DNA of 54,584 nucleotides from Thermoplasmata archaeon (GTDB lineage: Archaea; Thermoplasmatota; Thermoplasmata; Lutacidiplasmatales; UBA184): positions 1 through 54,584 of the forward strand of contig JAJZYB010000010.1 in NCBI GenBank assembly GCA_021806135.1. Reading direction: 5' to 3'. Below, in pieces: positions 42,278 to 52,778 of this stretch. The translations under genes and the position numbers were made by a program. The notes under the pieces are model-generated. The model was not told where the DNA came from and did no database searches. It was given only the letters and a program-made list of their open reading frames with translations. Position 1 is the stretch's first letter. Each line of letters opens with the position of its first letter.

Positions 42278-43288
42278 TCACGGGCCGGAAGAGGGATCCG
42301 GCGGCGCTTCGGAGGTCCGACCCTGGCGCTGAAGCGCGGACGGATCGGGCAGCCAAAGATCCTTCACCATCGTCTCGGTCCGCCATCGGAGCGAGAACCC
42401 CTGCTCCTCGAGCAGCGTGCGCGTCCGGGACTCGTGCTCGGGGCAGGTGGCCGCGGCCCGGTCGGCCCCGTGCTCGGAGAGCCAACCCAACGCCGTCAGG
42501 AGTATCCCCTCACGCTCCTCCGCGGTGGCCCCCTCCGCCAGGAAAGGCAGCGAGAGGATCCCCGGTTCCTGGGAGGTGGTGAACGTGGCGCGGGCGTACG
42601 CGGTGGGTCGTCCCACCGGGCCGGTGCACCAGGCCGTGCTCTCGGAGAGCAGGACGCGGTCCAGCCACCGGGGGGGGAGAAGGGCGGAGACCCCCCCCGT
42701 GAGGATCTCCCGGACCCGTGGGGGCATGCGCTCCCGGTGAGCCTCCACCAAGAAAGGAACGTCGGAAGGGCGGGTGGGACGGACCAGATCCGTCCGGGGC
42801 GGTTTGGGGTCGCCGGAGGGGAGGGCCCGGACCCACCCCTCCAACCGGCGCAGCGGCTCGTAGCCGCGTTCCCGGTAGAGACGCTGGGCCTCGGCATTGT
42901 CCTCCATCACGTCCAGGATGGAGTAGCGTCGTCGGCGACGCCGGCAGGCGAGCTCCGCCCGGTCCAGAAGGGAGCTCGCCACCCCCCGGCGCCGGTAGTT
43001 GGGGTCCGTCATCACCATGGCCAGGTAGCCATGTCCCTTCTGGAAGGAGACGAAGGTGGTCCCCACGAGCCGGTGGTCCTCCTCGGCCACCAGGAAGAGC
43101 ACCGGCGGGACACCGAACAGCCGGCTCAGCCGGAGCAGGGTGCCGATGGCGCCGTGGTAGGCCTTCTCCACCACCCGGAGGAAGTGCGCCGCGTCCATCC
43201 CGGTGAGGTCATTCTCCCGGGCGAAGTTGAGGGAAAGCTCCCGGAGCACGTCCGGACCGTCCGACGGGCGGAACTCCCGGAGCATCAT
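42278..43288 (-). CDS. Tandem GNAT-domain acetyltransferase
   Basis: A 336-residue protein. The first domain (about 1-165) is a good GNAT: LREFRPSDGPDVLREL, YLAMVMTDPNYRRRGVASSLL with the acetyl-CoA loop RRRGVA, and VMEDNAEAQRLYRERGYE. The second half (170-330) is a weaker GNAT-like domain (PTRPSDVPFLVEAHRERM; TLLEEQGFSLRWRTE). Start is one of two adjacent ATGs (43288/43285); the first overlaps the HEAT-repeat stop by ATGA, so translation is coupled. Substrate unknown. Confidence 0.85.
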   Translation of the reverse strand: MMLREFRPSDGPDVLRELSLNFARENDLTGMDAAHFLRVVEKAYHGAIGTLLRLSRLFGVPPVLFLVAEEDHRLVGTTFVSFQKGHGYLAMVMTDPNYRRRGVASSLLDRAELACRRRRRRYSILDVMEDNAEAQRLYRERGYEPLRRLEGWVRALPSGDPKPPRTDLVRPTRPSDVPFLVEAHRERMPPRVREILTGGVSALLPPRWLDRVLLSESTAWCTGPVGRPTAYARATFTTSQEPGILSLPFLAEGATAEEREGILLTALGWLSEHGADRAAATCPEHESRTRTLLEEQGFSLRWRTETMVKDLWLPDPSALQRQGRTSEAPPDPSSGP

Positions 43289-44844
43289 CGTCCCCGGGCG
43301 TCTCCCTTCTCCCTGCCGGGGAGGAGGCCCCGGGAGACCTCCCTCCGGCTGGGGGCCGGCCCTCGGTGGTGGTGCTCCATCCGGGGGAGGGCGAGAGGTC
43401 GGTCGGCCTGGCCCCAAGGAAGCGTCTCCACTGCCCGGCCGAGCGCTTCCAGGACCCTCCCGCGTTCCGCGGGAGCAGACCGGGCGGCCTCCCGGGCCAG
43501 GGCGAGGAGGAGGGCATCCAGCAGGGTCTGGGGGGCATCGCTCCGGAGGCGGAGGGACCCCTCCCGTTCGGCGATCACGGAGGCGCCGGGTCCACCGGAG
43601 ACTCCCGCGTCTCCTTCGCCCTGCCGGGAGGAGGAGACGGCCTCCTCCAGCATGGCGAGCAGGCGCGGCCTGGACCGGGGGTCCCCGATGCGCCCGATGG
43701 CCCAGACCGCGGCCAGCCGGACCTCGCTGTCCGGATCCGAGAGCCGGGCCCTCAGGGCGGAGGCGGCCCGGCGGGCGCGCAGATACCCGAGCCCGACTGA
43801 GGCCCCCCGCCGGACCCAGGGATCGGGGTCGGCCAACCGTTCCATGAGCGGGACCACGTCCCCGCCGCCTCCCAGGCGCCCGAGCCCTTCCGCGGCGGAC
43901 CCCCGGATGGTGCGAACGGGGCTCGTCAGCAGCAGCCGGAGCCGGGGTGCCCCCTTCCGGAGCCCCAGGTCCCCTAAGGCGTGGATGGCGGAGACCACGG
44001 TCGGGGAGGCCGGTTCCTCCGTGGCGGCGAGGAGTGTGGGGAGGGCCCGCGGGTCCCGGATGCGGCCCAGGGCGACCAGGAAGGCCGGCCGGGACCCCGA
44101 AGGCTCGGTGGCGTAGCGGGCCATGATGATCCCGACGCTGTGGCGGTCCCGGAACCAGCCGGCCACGACGGCGGCGGCGATGCGGACCCGCTCCGAGGGG
44201 TCGGAAAGGAAGGGACGGGTGCGTTCCATCACCCGGGGGACGGGGATCCTTGCCAGCCCCAGGATCGCTTCCCGCCGGACCCGGTCCACCGGGTCGGCCA
44301 GGCCCCTCACGAGCCAGGGCTCGGCGCGAGGGTCGCCATAGTTGGCGAGGGTGGCGAGGGTCCCCCGTCGCACCAGCAGGTCCGGGTCCTCCAAGAGCCG
44401 GTCGAGCGTCTCCTTCCCCTCCGGGTGGCCGTGGTCGTTCAGGGCCCAGGCCGCCGATATGCGCACTTCGGCCGAAGGGTCCTTCAAGGTGGGAAGGAGG
44501 GCCTCCGCGACCTGCGGTCCCTGGAGATGACCGAGCCGCTCCGCCGCGAGGGCCCGGACCCGGAAGTCCGGGTCCTGGAGCGACTCGACCAGGGCCTGAC
44601 GCGTTCCGACCGAGCGGTCCCGCCCCAGCGCCCAGAGCCCGCCGAGCCGGACGGAGGGGTGAGGATCCTTCAGGGCTTGGAGGACCGGCAAGGGATCCGG
44701 AAGGGCCGGCGCCTCCCCCAGGAGCCGGAGCGACTCCAGGCGCTCCCGAAGGGTCCCCCCCTGCAGCCTGGCCAAGGTCCGTGCGAGACCCGGAGGGATC
44801 GGGCCGGCCCTGGCGGAGGGGGGAGGGGAGGGGGAAGGACCCAT
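43285..44844 (-). CDS. HEAT-repeat protein
   Basis: A 519-residue protein made of about twelve HEAT (PBS-lyase type) repeats, each of about 31 residues with the pattern L.DP...VR..A...LG: for example LQDPDFRVRALAAERLG, LKDPSAEVRISAAWAL, LADPDPWVRRGASVGLG and LSDPDSEVRLAAVWAIG. The last 100 residues are less regular. HEAT solenoids act as protein-binding scaffolds. The start at 44844 rather than 44856 is supported by a GTTAAT element 26-27 bases upstream. The next gene is translationally coupled. Confidence 0.88.
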   Translation of the reverse strand: MGPSPSPPPSARAGPIPPGLARTLARLQGGTLRERLESLRLLGEAPALPDPLPVLQALKDPHPSVRLGGLWALGRDRSVGTRQALVESLQDPDFRVRALAAERLGHLQGPQVAEALLPTLKDPSAEVRISAAWALNDHGHPEGKETLDRLLEDPDLLVRRGTLATLANYGDPRAEPWLVRGLADPVDRVRREAILGLARIPVPRVMERTRPFLSDPSERVRIAAAVVAGWFRDRHSVGIIMARYATEPSGSRPAFLVALGRIRDPRALPTLLAATEEPASPTVVSAIHALGDLGLRKGAPRLRLLLTSPVRTIRGSAAEGLGRLGGGGDVVPLMERLADPDPWVRRGASVGLGYLRARRAASALRARLSDPDSEVRLAAVWAIGRIGDPRSRPRLLAMLEEAVSSSRQGEGDAGVSGGPGASVIAEREGSLRLRSDAPQTLLDALLLALAREAARSAPAERGRVLEALGRAVETLPWGQADRPLALPRMEHHHRGPAPSRREVSRGLLPGREKGDARGR

Positions 44845-44866
44845 CGTCCCCCCCACGCGGTGGGGG

Positions 44867-44933
44867 ATTAACTAGCCCCGGGGAGCGTCCTTTTTCCTCG
44901 AGAAGAGGTCCCGGCCTCCGCCAGCCCTATATA
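44867..44933. promoter_or_regulatory. Divergent promoters of the HEAT and A-ATPase operons
   Basis: Two TATA elements face away from each other. AGTTAAT on the minus strand (about 44867-44873) is 26-27 bases before the HEAT ATG at 44844. TATATA on the plus strand (44928-44933) is 27-28 bases before the atpF ATG at 44958. Both predict leaderless messages; the latter is the strongest TATA box in the window. Confidence 0.7.
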
Positions 44934-44957
44934 CTCCGCCCGCCCGGGGAAGCCGCC

Positions 44958-45299
44958 ATGCCGACGGGCGAGCCGGCCAAACCGGTGGCCGTGATCGGGG
45001 AACGGGAGCTCGTCATCGGTTTCCGGCTGATCGGAGTGAAGGATACGTTCCTCACCAGCGAGCAGAACGCCGTGAAGGAGTTCCAGCGCGTCTTTGACGA
45101 AGGCTCCTTCAGCCTGATCCTCGCCAGCCGGAAGATCCAGACCCTCCTTCCGGAGACGCTCCGCCATGCGGTGGAGAGCTCCATCGACCCGCTCGTGGTC
45201 TTCCTCCCCACCCCGGGGGCCGGGGAGGAGCCGGAGAGCGTCGCCACGCTGGCCAAGCGGGTCCTCGGGGTCTCCTTGGATACCCTGGTGGCCCCCTGA
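44958..45299 (+). CDS. atpF: A-type ATP synthase subunit F
   Basis: A 113-residue central-stalk subunit of the archaeal A1Ao ATP synthase. The Rossmann-like start [18 protein letters not shown] and the C-terminal [12 protein letters not shown] match the family. The start is fixed by the TATATA box at 44928. It is the first gene of the operon here; the usual I, K, E and C genes do not precede it. Confidence 0.93.
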   Translation: MPTGEPAKPVAVIGERELVIGFRLIGVKDTFLTSEQNAVKEFQRVFDEGSFSLILASRKIQTLLPETLRHAVESSIDPLVVFLPTPGAGEEPESVATLAKRVLGVSLDTLVAP

Positions 45300-45312
45300 G
45301 GAGGAAACAACC

Positions 45313-47078
45313 ATGTCGGAAGGACAAGTGAAGCGGGTGTCGGGTCCGGTGGTGGTGGCGAGCGGCCTGGAGGGCCCCCGGATGTTCGACGTGGTCCGGG
45401 TGGGGGTGCTCGGCCTGGTGGGGGAGGTCATCCGGTTGGTGGAAGGGGACGCCACCATCCAGGTCTACGAGGACACCACGGGGATCCGGCCGGGGGACAA
45501 GGTGGAGAACACCGGCCAGGCGCTCTCGGTGGAACTCGGCCCCGGGTTGCTCAAGTCCATCTACGATGGCATCCAACGGCCCTTGAACGTGATCCAACAG
45601 GAGGGGGGGGACTTCATCGCCCGTGGCCTCACCGCAGCGCCACTGGATGAGAAGGCGGTCTGGGAGTTCACCCCCACGAAGAAGGCCGGGGAGAAGGTGG
45701 TCCCGGGCGAGGTCCTGGGTACCGTGCCGGAGACCCCGTTGCTCACCCATCGGGTCCTGGTCCCGCCGGGTGTGGAGGGGACGCTCAATCGTCTGGCCGC
45801 CGGCCGCTACACCGTCCGGGACACCATCGGGGAGGTGCTGACCGCCGAGGGGAAGACCATAGCGCTGGGGCTTTCCCACCGCTGGAAGGTCCGGGTCCCA
45901 CGTCCCGTGACCCGCAAGCTCCCCCCCATGGTCCCGCTCATCACGGGCCAGCGGGTCATCGACACGTTCTTCCCCATCGCGAAGGGCGGCACGGCCGCCA
46001 TCCCGGGGCCTTTCGGCAGCGGGAAGACCGTGACCCAGCAGCAGCTGGCGAAGTGGGCGGAGGCGGACGTGGTGGTCTACGTGGGCTGCGGGGAACGGGG
46101 GAACGAGATGACGGAGGTGCTCACGGAGTTCCCTCACCTAGAGGACCCGAAGAGCAAGCGTCCGCTCATGGAGCGGACCATCCTCATCGCCAACACCTCC
46201 AACATGCCGGTGGCCGCCCGGGAGGCGAGCATCTACACCGGCATCACCATCGCGGAGTACTACCGGGACATGGGCTATGACGTGGCGCTGATGGCGGATT
46301 CCACGAGCCGCTGGGCCGAGGCCCTCCGGGAGATCTCCGGGCGGCTCGAGGAGATGCCGGGGGAGGAAGGCTATCCCGCCTACCTGGGCCGGCGGCTTGC
46401 CGAGTTCTACGAACGGGCCGGCCAGGTGGAGGTCTTGGGCCCCGGGGCGCGTCAGGGATCGGTCACGGTGATCGGCGCGGTGAGCCCGCCGGGCGGCGAC
46501 GTCTCGGAGCCCGTCAGCCAGAACACCCTCCGGGTCACCCGGGTCTTCTGGGCCCTCGACGCCTCCCTGGCGAACCGGCGGCACTTCCCCTCCATCAACT
46601 GGCTGTCCAGCTATTCGCTCTACACCGGGGACCTCGGGCCCTGGTACGCCGAGCACGTGGCGAAGGGCTGGGCCGCGCTGAGGAACGAGGCCATCGAGCT
46701 CCTCCAGAAGGAGGCGGAGCTCCAGGAGATCGTCCAGCTGGTGGGGTCCGACGCGCTGCCCGAACGGGAGAAGGCGGTGTTGGACACGGCCCGGATGATC
46801 CGGGAGGATTACCTCCAGCAGAGCGCGTACGACGAGGTGGACACCTACACCTCCATCGGGAAGCAGTTCCGGATGCTGCAGGCCATCTTGGGCTTCGGCC
46901 GTCGGGAGACCGAGGCGGTGGGCAAGGGCGTAGCGCTCTCCAAGGCCGTGGAGCTCCCCGTCCGGGTGAAGATCGCCCGGATGAAGACCCAGAGCGAGAA
47001 GGACGGCCTCGGGGCCTTCGACCTGTTGGACCGGGAGATGACCGACGGGTTCCGAGTCCTGGAGGAGGAGGCCGCCGC

Positions 47079-47082
<4 letters not shown>
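45313..47082 (+). CDS. atpA: A-type ATP synthase subunit A (catalytic)
   Basis: A 589-residue catalytic subunit. Walker A is GPFGSGKT at residues 232-239; other blocks are [46 protein letters not shown] in pieces and the archaeal non-homologous insertion around residues 120-185. GAGGAAAC precedes the ATG. It overlaps the B gene start by four bases (ATGA). No intein is present, unlike in some relatives. Confidence 0.97.
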
Positions 47083-48491
<1,409 letters not shown>

Positions 48492-48505
48492 GGACGAGCA
48501 GGACC

Positions 48506-49177
48506 ATGCCGAACCTGGAGGTCACCCGCCCCACCCGGCTCGAGCTCATCCGGGCCAAACGCCGGATCGTGCTCGCCAAGCGGGGGCTGAACCTCCTCAA
48601 GCTCAAGCGCTCCGCCCTCATCGCGGAGTTCTTCAAGATCTCCCGGCAGGCCCTGGAGCTCCGGGGGGACCTCGCCCAGCGCCTCAAGGAGGGCTACTCC
48701 GCCATCCGGGAGGCGGAGCTCGCCGAGGGGAGGATCCGGCTGGAGAGCGTCGCCCTGATGCTGCCGCAGCTCAAACCCTTGAGCGTGGAGAGCCGCAACG
48801 TCATGGGGGTGCGGACCCCGGCCATCGCCGACGCCCGCTACGATCCCGAGACCGCCCGGGCGCTCCTGCGGCTCCCGGTGAGCGTGGATGAATCCCTCCG
48901 CCGCTTCCAGAGCGTCTACGCGGTGGTCCTGCAGGTGGCCGAGAAGGAGAACGCCATGCGTCGGCTCCTCCGGGAGATCGAGAAGACCAAGCGCCGGGCC
49001 AGCGCCATCGAGAACGTCATGATCCCCCGCCTGGAGGGGACCGTGCGCTACATCAAGTTCCGTTTTGACGAGCTGGAGAGGGACAGCTTCGCCATGCTGA
49101 AGACCGTCAAGCGGAAGATGGAGCGGGAGGCCGAGGCGCCCCGGCCCTCGCCCGAGGAGGCCCATGCTCTCGCGTGA
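48506..49177 (+). CDS. atpD: A-type ATP synthase subunit D
   Basis: A 223-residue coiled-coil rotor subunit. The N-terminal RPTRLELIRAKRRIVLAKRGLNLLKLKR and the C-terminal long helix (RRASAIENVMIPRLEGTVRYIKFRFDELERD in pieces) are diagnostic. Its 3' end contains the start of a 40-residue ORF in another frame (overlap of 14 bases). Confidence 0.96.
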   Translation: MPNLEVTRPTRLELIRAKRRIVLAKRGLNLLKLKRSALIAEFFKISRQALELRGDLAQRLKEGYSAIREAELAEGRIRLESVALMLPQLKPLSVESRNVMGVRTPAIADARYDPETARALLRLPVSVDESLRRFQSVYAVVLQVAEKENAMRRLLREIEKTKRRASAIENVMIPRLEGTVRYIKFRFDELERDSFAMLKTVKRKMEREAEAPRPSPEEAHALA

Positions 49178-49286
49178 GGAGGCGCTCCGTAGGCTGCGCA
49201 CGGTGCACCGGGGCTTCTTCCTGCTCAAGCTCGCGCTCCTCGGGGTCTTTGCGGCGGTCCTGTTGAACGTCCTGGGGGTGCTCTGA
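49164..49286 (+). CDS. 40-residue single-pass membrane peptide in the ATPase operon
   Basis: A 40-residue peptide from ATG 49164 to TGA at 49284-49286. Residues 1-16 are basic and helical (MLSREEALRRLRTVHR), and 17-40 form one membrane helix (GFFLLKLALLGVFAAVLLNV). GAGGAGG lies directly upstream of the ATG, it overlaps the D stop by 14 bases, and it ends one base before the next gene's GTG, so it is translated in the operon. Methanosarcina operons carry a short gene (ahaG) after D, which may be the counterpart; I cannot confirm homology. Confidence 0.65.
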   Translation: MLSREEALRRLRTVHRGFFLLKLALLGVFAAVLLNVLGVL

Positions 49287-49287
49287 G

Positions 49288-49674
49288 GTGGCCTCTCCTC
49301 CCGTTCCCCGCGACCCATCGGTGGATGCCCTCCGCCGGCTGAAGGGGGCCGAGGAGGCCCTGGAGACCCGGCTCAAGGAGGCTCGGGAACAGGCGGAGAA
49401 GGAGAAGGCACGGGCCCGGGAGGAGGCCGCCGAAGAGCTCAAGCGGGCCCGGGAGGGGGCGGAATCCACCGAACGGGCGATGTTGGAGACGGCCCGACGG
49501 GGTGCCCAGGCCGAGGCGGCCCGGATCCTCTCCGAGGCGGAAGCCCAGGCCCGGGCGATGGGGAGCATGACCGCCAAGGAGCTCGACGACCGCTTTGCCG
49601 AGGTGGTGACGGCGCTCTTCGGGGACCTGAGGCCCGCCTCGCCCGCGGGGCGCACCGCCTCCCGGAAGCCCTGA
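49288..49674 (+). CDS. atpH: A-type ATP synthase peripheral-stalk subunit H
   Basis: A 128-residue coiled-coil protein. Residues 10-95 are an almost continuous alternation of Glu, Lys, Arg and Ala (GAEEALETRLKEAREQAEKEK in pieces), the right-handed coiled coil of the H (G-type) stalk subunit that pairs with E. The start is GTG at 49288. In most archaea H precedes I, which it does here. Its partner E is not in the window. Confidence 0.85.
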   Translation: MASPPVPRDPSVDALRRLKGAEEALETRLKEAREQAEKEKARAREEAAEELKRAREGAESTERAMLETARRGAQAEAARILSEAEAQARAMGSMTAKELDDRFAEVVTALFGDLRPASPAGRTASRKP

Positions 49675-49693
49675 GTGCCAAGGGGAGGCGACG

Positions 49694-51709
49694 ATGGGCC
49701 TGCGATCTGCCCCCATGAGCCGGGTGGTCCTGGTGGGGCTCAAGGGGGACCGGGACCGGATCCTCTCGTACCTCCATGACCACGGGGTGATCCAGGTGGA
49801 GTCCCTCGGGAAGGAGGGGCTGAAGGAGTTCGCTCCCGACCACCCCGGGGGCGAACAACGGGAGATCCTCGAGCAGCAGGCCCGGGTGAAGGCGCTGGTC
49901 CAGGCGCTCCCGCCGGTGCCGGTGGACTTGAAACAGCACTTCGATGACGTCCCGGCGCTCCTCTCGGCCGCGCGGGGGGTTCCCATCGACGAGGAGGTCC
50001 GCCAACGGAAGCGGCGGGAGGACCAGTTGATCACCGAGGTGAAGGCGGCGGAGGACGAGCTCCACCTGGTGGAGGACTACGCCTTCTTCCCCGGGGACTT
50101 CGGCCTCTTGAGGGCCCGGAGCCTGGCCTCCTACTTCGGGGAGGCCTCCGACGAGGCGTTCGCCTCGTTCGAGTACGAGCTGGACCAGGCCGCCCCGGAC
50201 CGGCTGCTCTTCTCCGCCCCGTTCGACAAGCGCGTCCGCTTCGTGGTGAGCCTGCCGCGCGAACGGGCGGAGGCGGTGACCCGGGCCGCCCAGAAGCTCT
50301 CGGTCAGGCTCGTCCCGGTCCCGGAGACGCTCTCGGGGACGGCCACCGCGCTCGCGCCGACGATGAAAGCCCACCTCGCCGAACAGGAGAGGGAGCTCGC
50401 CGGGGTCCGGGGGGAGCTCGCCGAGCTCGCCCGGCGCTGGGTCCCGGTCCTGCTGCCCCTGGAGGAGCAGCTCGATGTGGAGGCCCGCAAGGCCGAGCTC
50501 ATCAGCCGGATGGGGTCCAGCCGGGAGGCCTTCGCCCTGGAGGGCTGGATGCCGAAGGACCGGGTGGACGGGCTGGCCCAGGGGTTGGAGGGGCTCACCG
50601 GAGGAAGGACGCTCCTCTTCCCGGTGAAGAGCGAGGAATCCCCGCCCACCCTCCTGAAGAACCGCCGGGGACCCCGGACCTACGAGTTCTTCATCCGGTT
50701 CTACTCCTTCCCGCAGAGCGCGGAGATCGACCCTACCCTGGTCTTCGCCATCGTCTTCCCGATCTTCTTCGGGGTGATGCTGGGGGACGTCGGCTACGGG
50801 GCCGTCATCCTGGCCATCTGTCTCTGGCTGATCTGGCGGGTGGGGAATCCCCGCGCCGGACGGACCCTCGTCCCGAGGTCGCTCGTCCGCTTCACCACCA
50901 TGATCATGCCTCCCTCGGGGATGAAGCAGCTGGCCAAAGCCTTGATCCCCGGTTGCCTGGTCGCCATGGGGCTGGGCGTGCTCTTCGACGAATACTTCGG
51001 TTTCTCCTTGGCCCAGATCACCTTCGGGCACTTCAACTTCCAGCTCTTCGACCCGGTGAGCAACTCCGGGGTGGCGAAGCTCCTGCTCTACGCCGGCTAC
51101 ACAGGGCTCGCCATGGTGAGCCTGGGATTCCTCTTCGGGGTGGTGAACTCCCTGACCGAGGGGAAGAAGCGGGAGGCGATCGCGAAGGGGATCTGGCTCG
51201 TCCTCGCCTGGGACATCGCCCTCGCCGGGCTCGCGCTCCTGCACAAACAGATCACCATCAACCCGGTCGCGACCCCGCTCACGGGGGTCTTCCTCGGGGT
51301 GGCGGTGGTCCTGATCCTGGGGGTCGCGGCGCTGGAGGGAGGGCAGGGGGCCATCGAGGTGATGAGCCTGGTGAGCCACATCCTGTCCTACACCCGGCTG
51401 GTGGGGATCCTTCTGGCCTCGGTGATCCTTGCCGTGGTGATCAACAAGATCGCCCTCGGGCTCTTCCACAACGGCTTCCTGGTCATCGCCGGGCTGGCCA
51501 TCCTCATCATCGGGCAGGGCTTCAACATCATCCTCGGGGTCTTCGAGCCGGGCATCCAGGGGGCCCGGCTCATCTATGTGGAGTACTTCTCCAAGTTCTA
51601 CCACGGTGGAGGGAGGATCTTCCGGCCCTTCGGAGGCGCCCGGCGTTACACCGAAGCGCAGTTCCCGCCCCACGCGCCTCCTCCCGCGGGCCAGATCCCC
51701 GGCCCCTAG
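49694..51709 (+). CDS. atpI: A-type ATP synthase subunit I (a-type, membrane)
   Basis: A 671-residue subunit with a soluble N-terminal half that contacts the stalks (about 1-350) and a membrane half of seven or eight helices. The conserved block LSYTRLVGILLAS carries Arg568, the likely essential residue of the proton or sodium path next to the K ring. GGGAGGCG precedes the ATG at 49694; an in-frame ATG seven codons later is an alternative. It is the last gene of the operon; the gene after it is on the other strand. Confidence 0.95.
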   Translation: MGLRSAPMSRVVLVGLKGDRDRILSYLHDHGVIQVESLGKEGLKEFAPDHPGGEQREILEQQARVKALVQALPPVPVDLKQHFDDVPALLSAARGVPIDEEVRQRKRREDQLITEVKAAEDELHLVEDYAFFPGDFGLLRARSLASYFGEASDEAFASFEYELDQAAPDRLLFSAPFDKRVRFVVSLPRERAEAVTRAAQKLSVRLVPVPETLSGTATALAPTMKAHLAEQERELAGVRGELAELARRWVPVLLPLEEQLDVEARKAELISRMGSSREAFALEGWMPKDRVDGLAQGLEGLTGGRTLLFPVKSEESPPTLLKNRRGPRTYEFFIRFYSFPQSAEIDPTLVFAIVFPIFFGVMLGDVGYGAVILAICLWLIWRVGNPRAGRTLVPRSLVRFTTMIMPPSGMKQLAKALIPGCLVAMGLGVLFDEYFGFSLAQITFGHFNFQLFDPVSNSGVAKLLLYAGYTGLAMVSLGFLFGVVNSLTEGKKREAIAKGIWLVLAWDIALAGLALLHKQITINPVATPLTGVFLGVAVVLILGVAALEGGQGAIEVMSLVSHILSYTRLVGILLASVILAVVINKIALGLFHNGFLVIAGLAILIIGQGFNIILGVFEPGIQGARLIYVEYFSKFYHGGGRIFRPFGGARRYTEAQFPPHAPPPAGQIPGP

Positions 51710-51776
51710 GCGCCCCCCGTCTGCCGGGCCCGGGAGGATGGCCTCCCGGCCTTCGCTCCTGGTCCGAAGAGAACGC

Positions 51777-52664
51777 TCAGGAAGCGACGCGGCGGCCGGT
51801 CCCTCTGCCCGGGGGAGACCGCCGGGGCTCGGCGAGGAGGTTGAGCTCGTCGAAGGTGATGGCCCCCTCCACCAGGGTGCGGAAGGTCCCCCGGGTGAGC
51901 ACCTCGCGGGAGGCCCGTTGGAGGAGGCCGAAGGTGGCGTAGGAGGCGGAGGGCCCGAAGCTCACCCGTTTCACGCCCAGTCGGGCGAGCTCCCGGAGCG
52001 GAGGGAGCCCCTGGCGGACCATCACGTTCACCGGGCAGCGCACCGCCTCTACGAAATCCCGGATGGCGCTGCGCTCCGTCAGCCCCATCGGATAGACGCA
52101 GTCCGCCCCCGCGTCGCGGTAGGCCTCGGCCCGGCGGATCGCCTCCTCGAAGCGGGCCGACTCGCCGCCCGGCGCGTGCTTGAGGGCGTCGGTCCGGGCG
52201 TTCAAGACCAGGGGAACGCCGTACTCCTCCCCGGCCCGGAGCCCGGCCCGGATCCTCTGCAGCTGCACCTCGAGGGGAAAGAGCTTCCCGGAGGCGGGGT
52301 TGTGGTCTTCCAGGTTGACCCCCACCGCCCCCGCCTGGAGCATCCTTCGGACGGTCCGTCCCACCGCGGCGGGGGTGGTCCCATAGCCGGCCACCACGTC
52401 CGCGCTCAGGGGGATCCTGAGGCGGGAGGCGATCCTCTCCACCGCCTCCACCAGTTCGGGCAGGGGCATCCGCTCGCCGTCGGGGTACCCGCGGGAGACC
52501 ATGATCCCCGCGCTGGAGGTCGCCACGGCGGAGAACCCGGCGTCCTCGAAGGTCCGGGCGCTGGGGACGTCCCAGGCGTTGGGGAGGACCAGGGGGGCGC
52601 GGGCAGCATGGAGGGCCCGGAAGCGCCGCGCACGCTCGATCAAGAGATCCGTCGGGATCGTCAT
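51777..52664 (-). CDS. PEP mutase/isocitrate lyase-family protein
   Basis: A 295-residue TIM-barrel enzyme of the isocitrate lyase/phosphoenolpyruvate mutase superfamily. Motifs are LPNAWDVPSARTFEDAGF, SADVVAGYG (metal-binding Asp), GVNLEDHNP and LNARTDAL. It lacks the KKCGH loop of true isocitrate lyase, so it could be an oxaloacetate decarboxylase-like, 2-methylisocitrate lyase-like or phosphonate enzyme. Start is ATG at 52664; an ATG at 52694 is also possible. It faces the A-ATPase operon tail to tail (67 bases between stops). Confidence 0.85.
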   Translation of the reverse strand: MTIPTDLLIERARRFRALHAARAPLVLPNAWDVPSARTFEDAGFSAVATSSAGIMVSRGYPDGERMPLPELVEAVERIASRLRIPLSADVVAGYGTTPAAVGRTVRRMLQAGAVGVNLEDHNPASGKLFPLEVQLQRIRAGLRAGEEYGVPLVLNARTDALKHAPGGESARFEEAIRRAEAYRDAGADCVYPMGLTERSAIRDFVEAVRCPVNVMVRQGLPPLRELARLGVKRVSFGPSASYATFGLLQRASREVLTRGTFRTLVEGAITFDELNLLAEPRRSPPGRGTGRRVAS

Positions 52665-52778
52665 CTCCCCGGAGGGAAGGTTGTCCACGAACATGAAATG
52701 TAGGCATGCCCCCTTCCCCCGATGCCGGGACGGAAGGACCATGCGCGGCGTCCCCCGTCTTCTCCTCGGAGGCGCCGC

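Noticed and set aside
41204-44116. A 970-residue plus-strand frame antisense to the arginase, GNAT and HEAT genes
   Set aside because: Low-complexity shadow with no motifs; real genes are on the opposite strand.
49439-51673. A 744-residue minus-strand frame antisense to atpI
   Set aside because: Asp/Glu/Gly/Pro-rich shadow produced by the codon bias of atpI.
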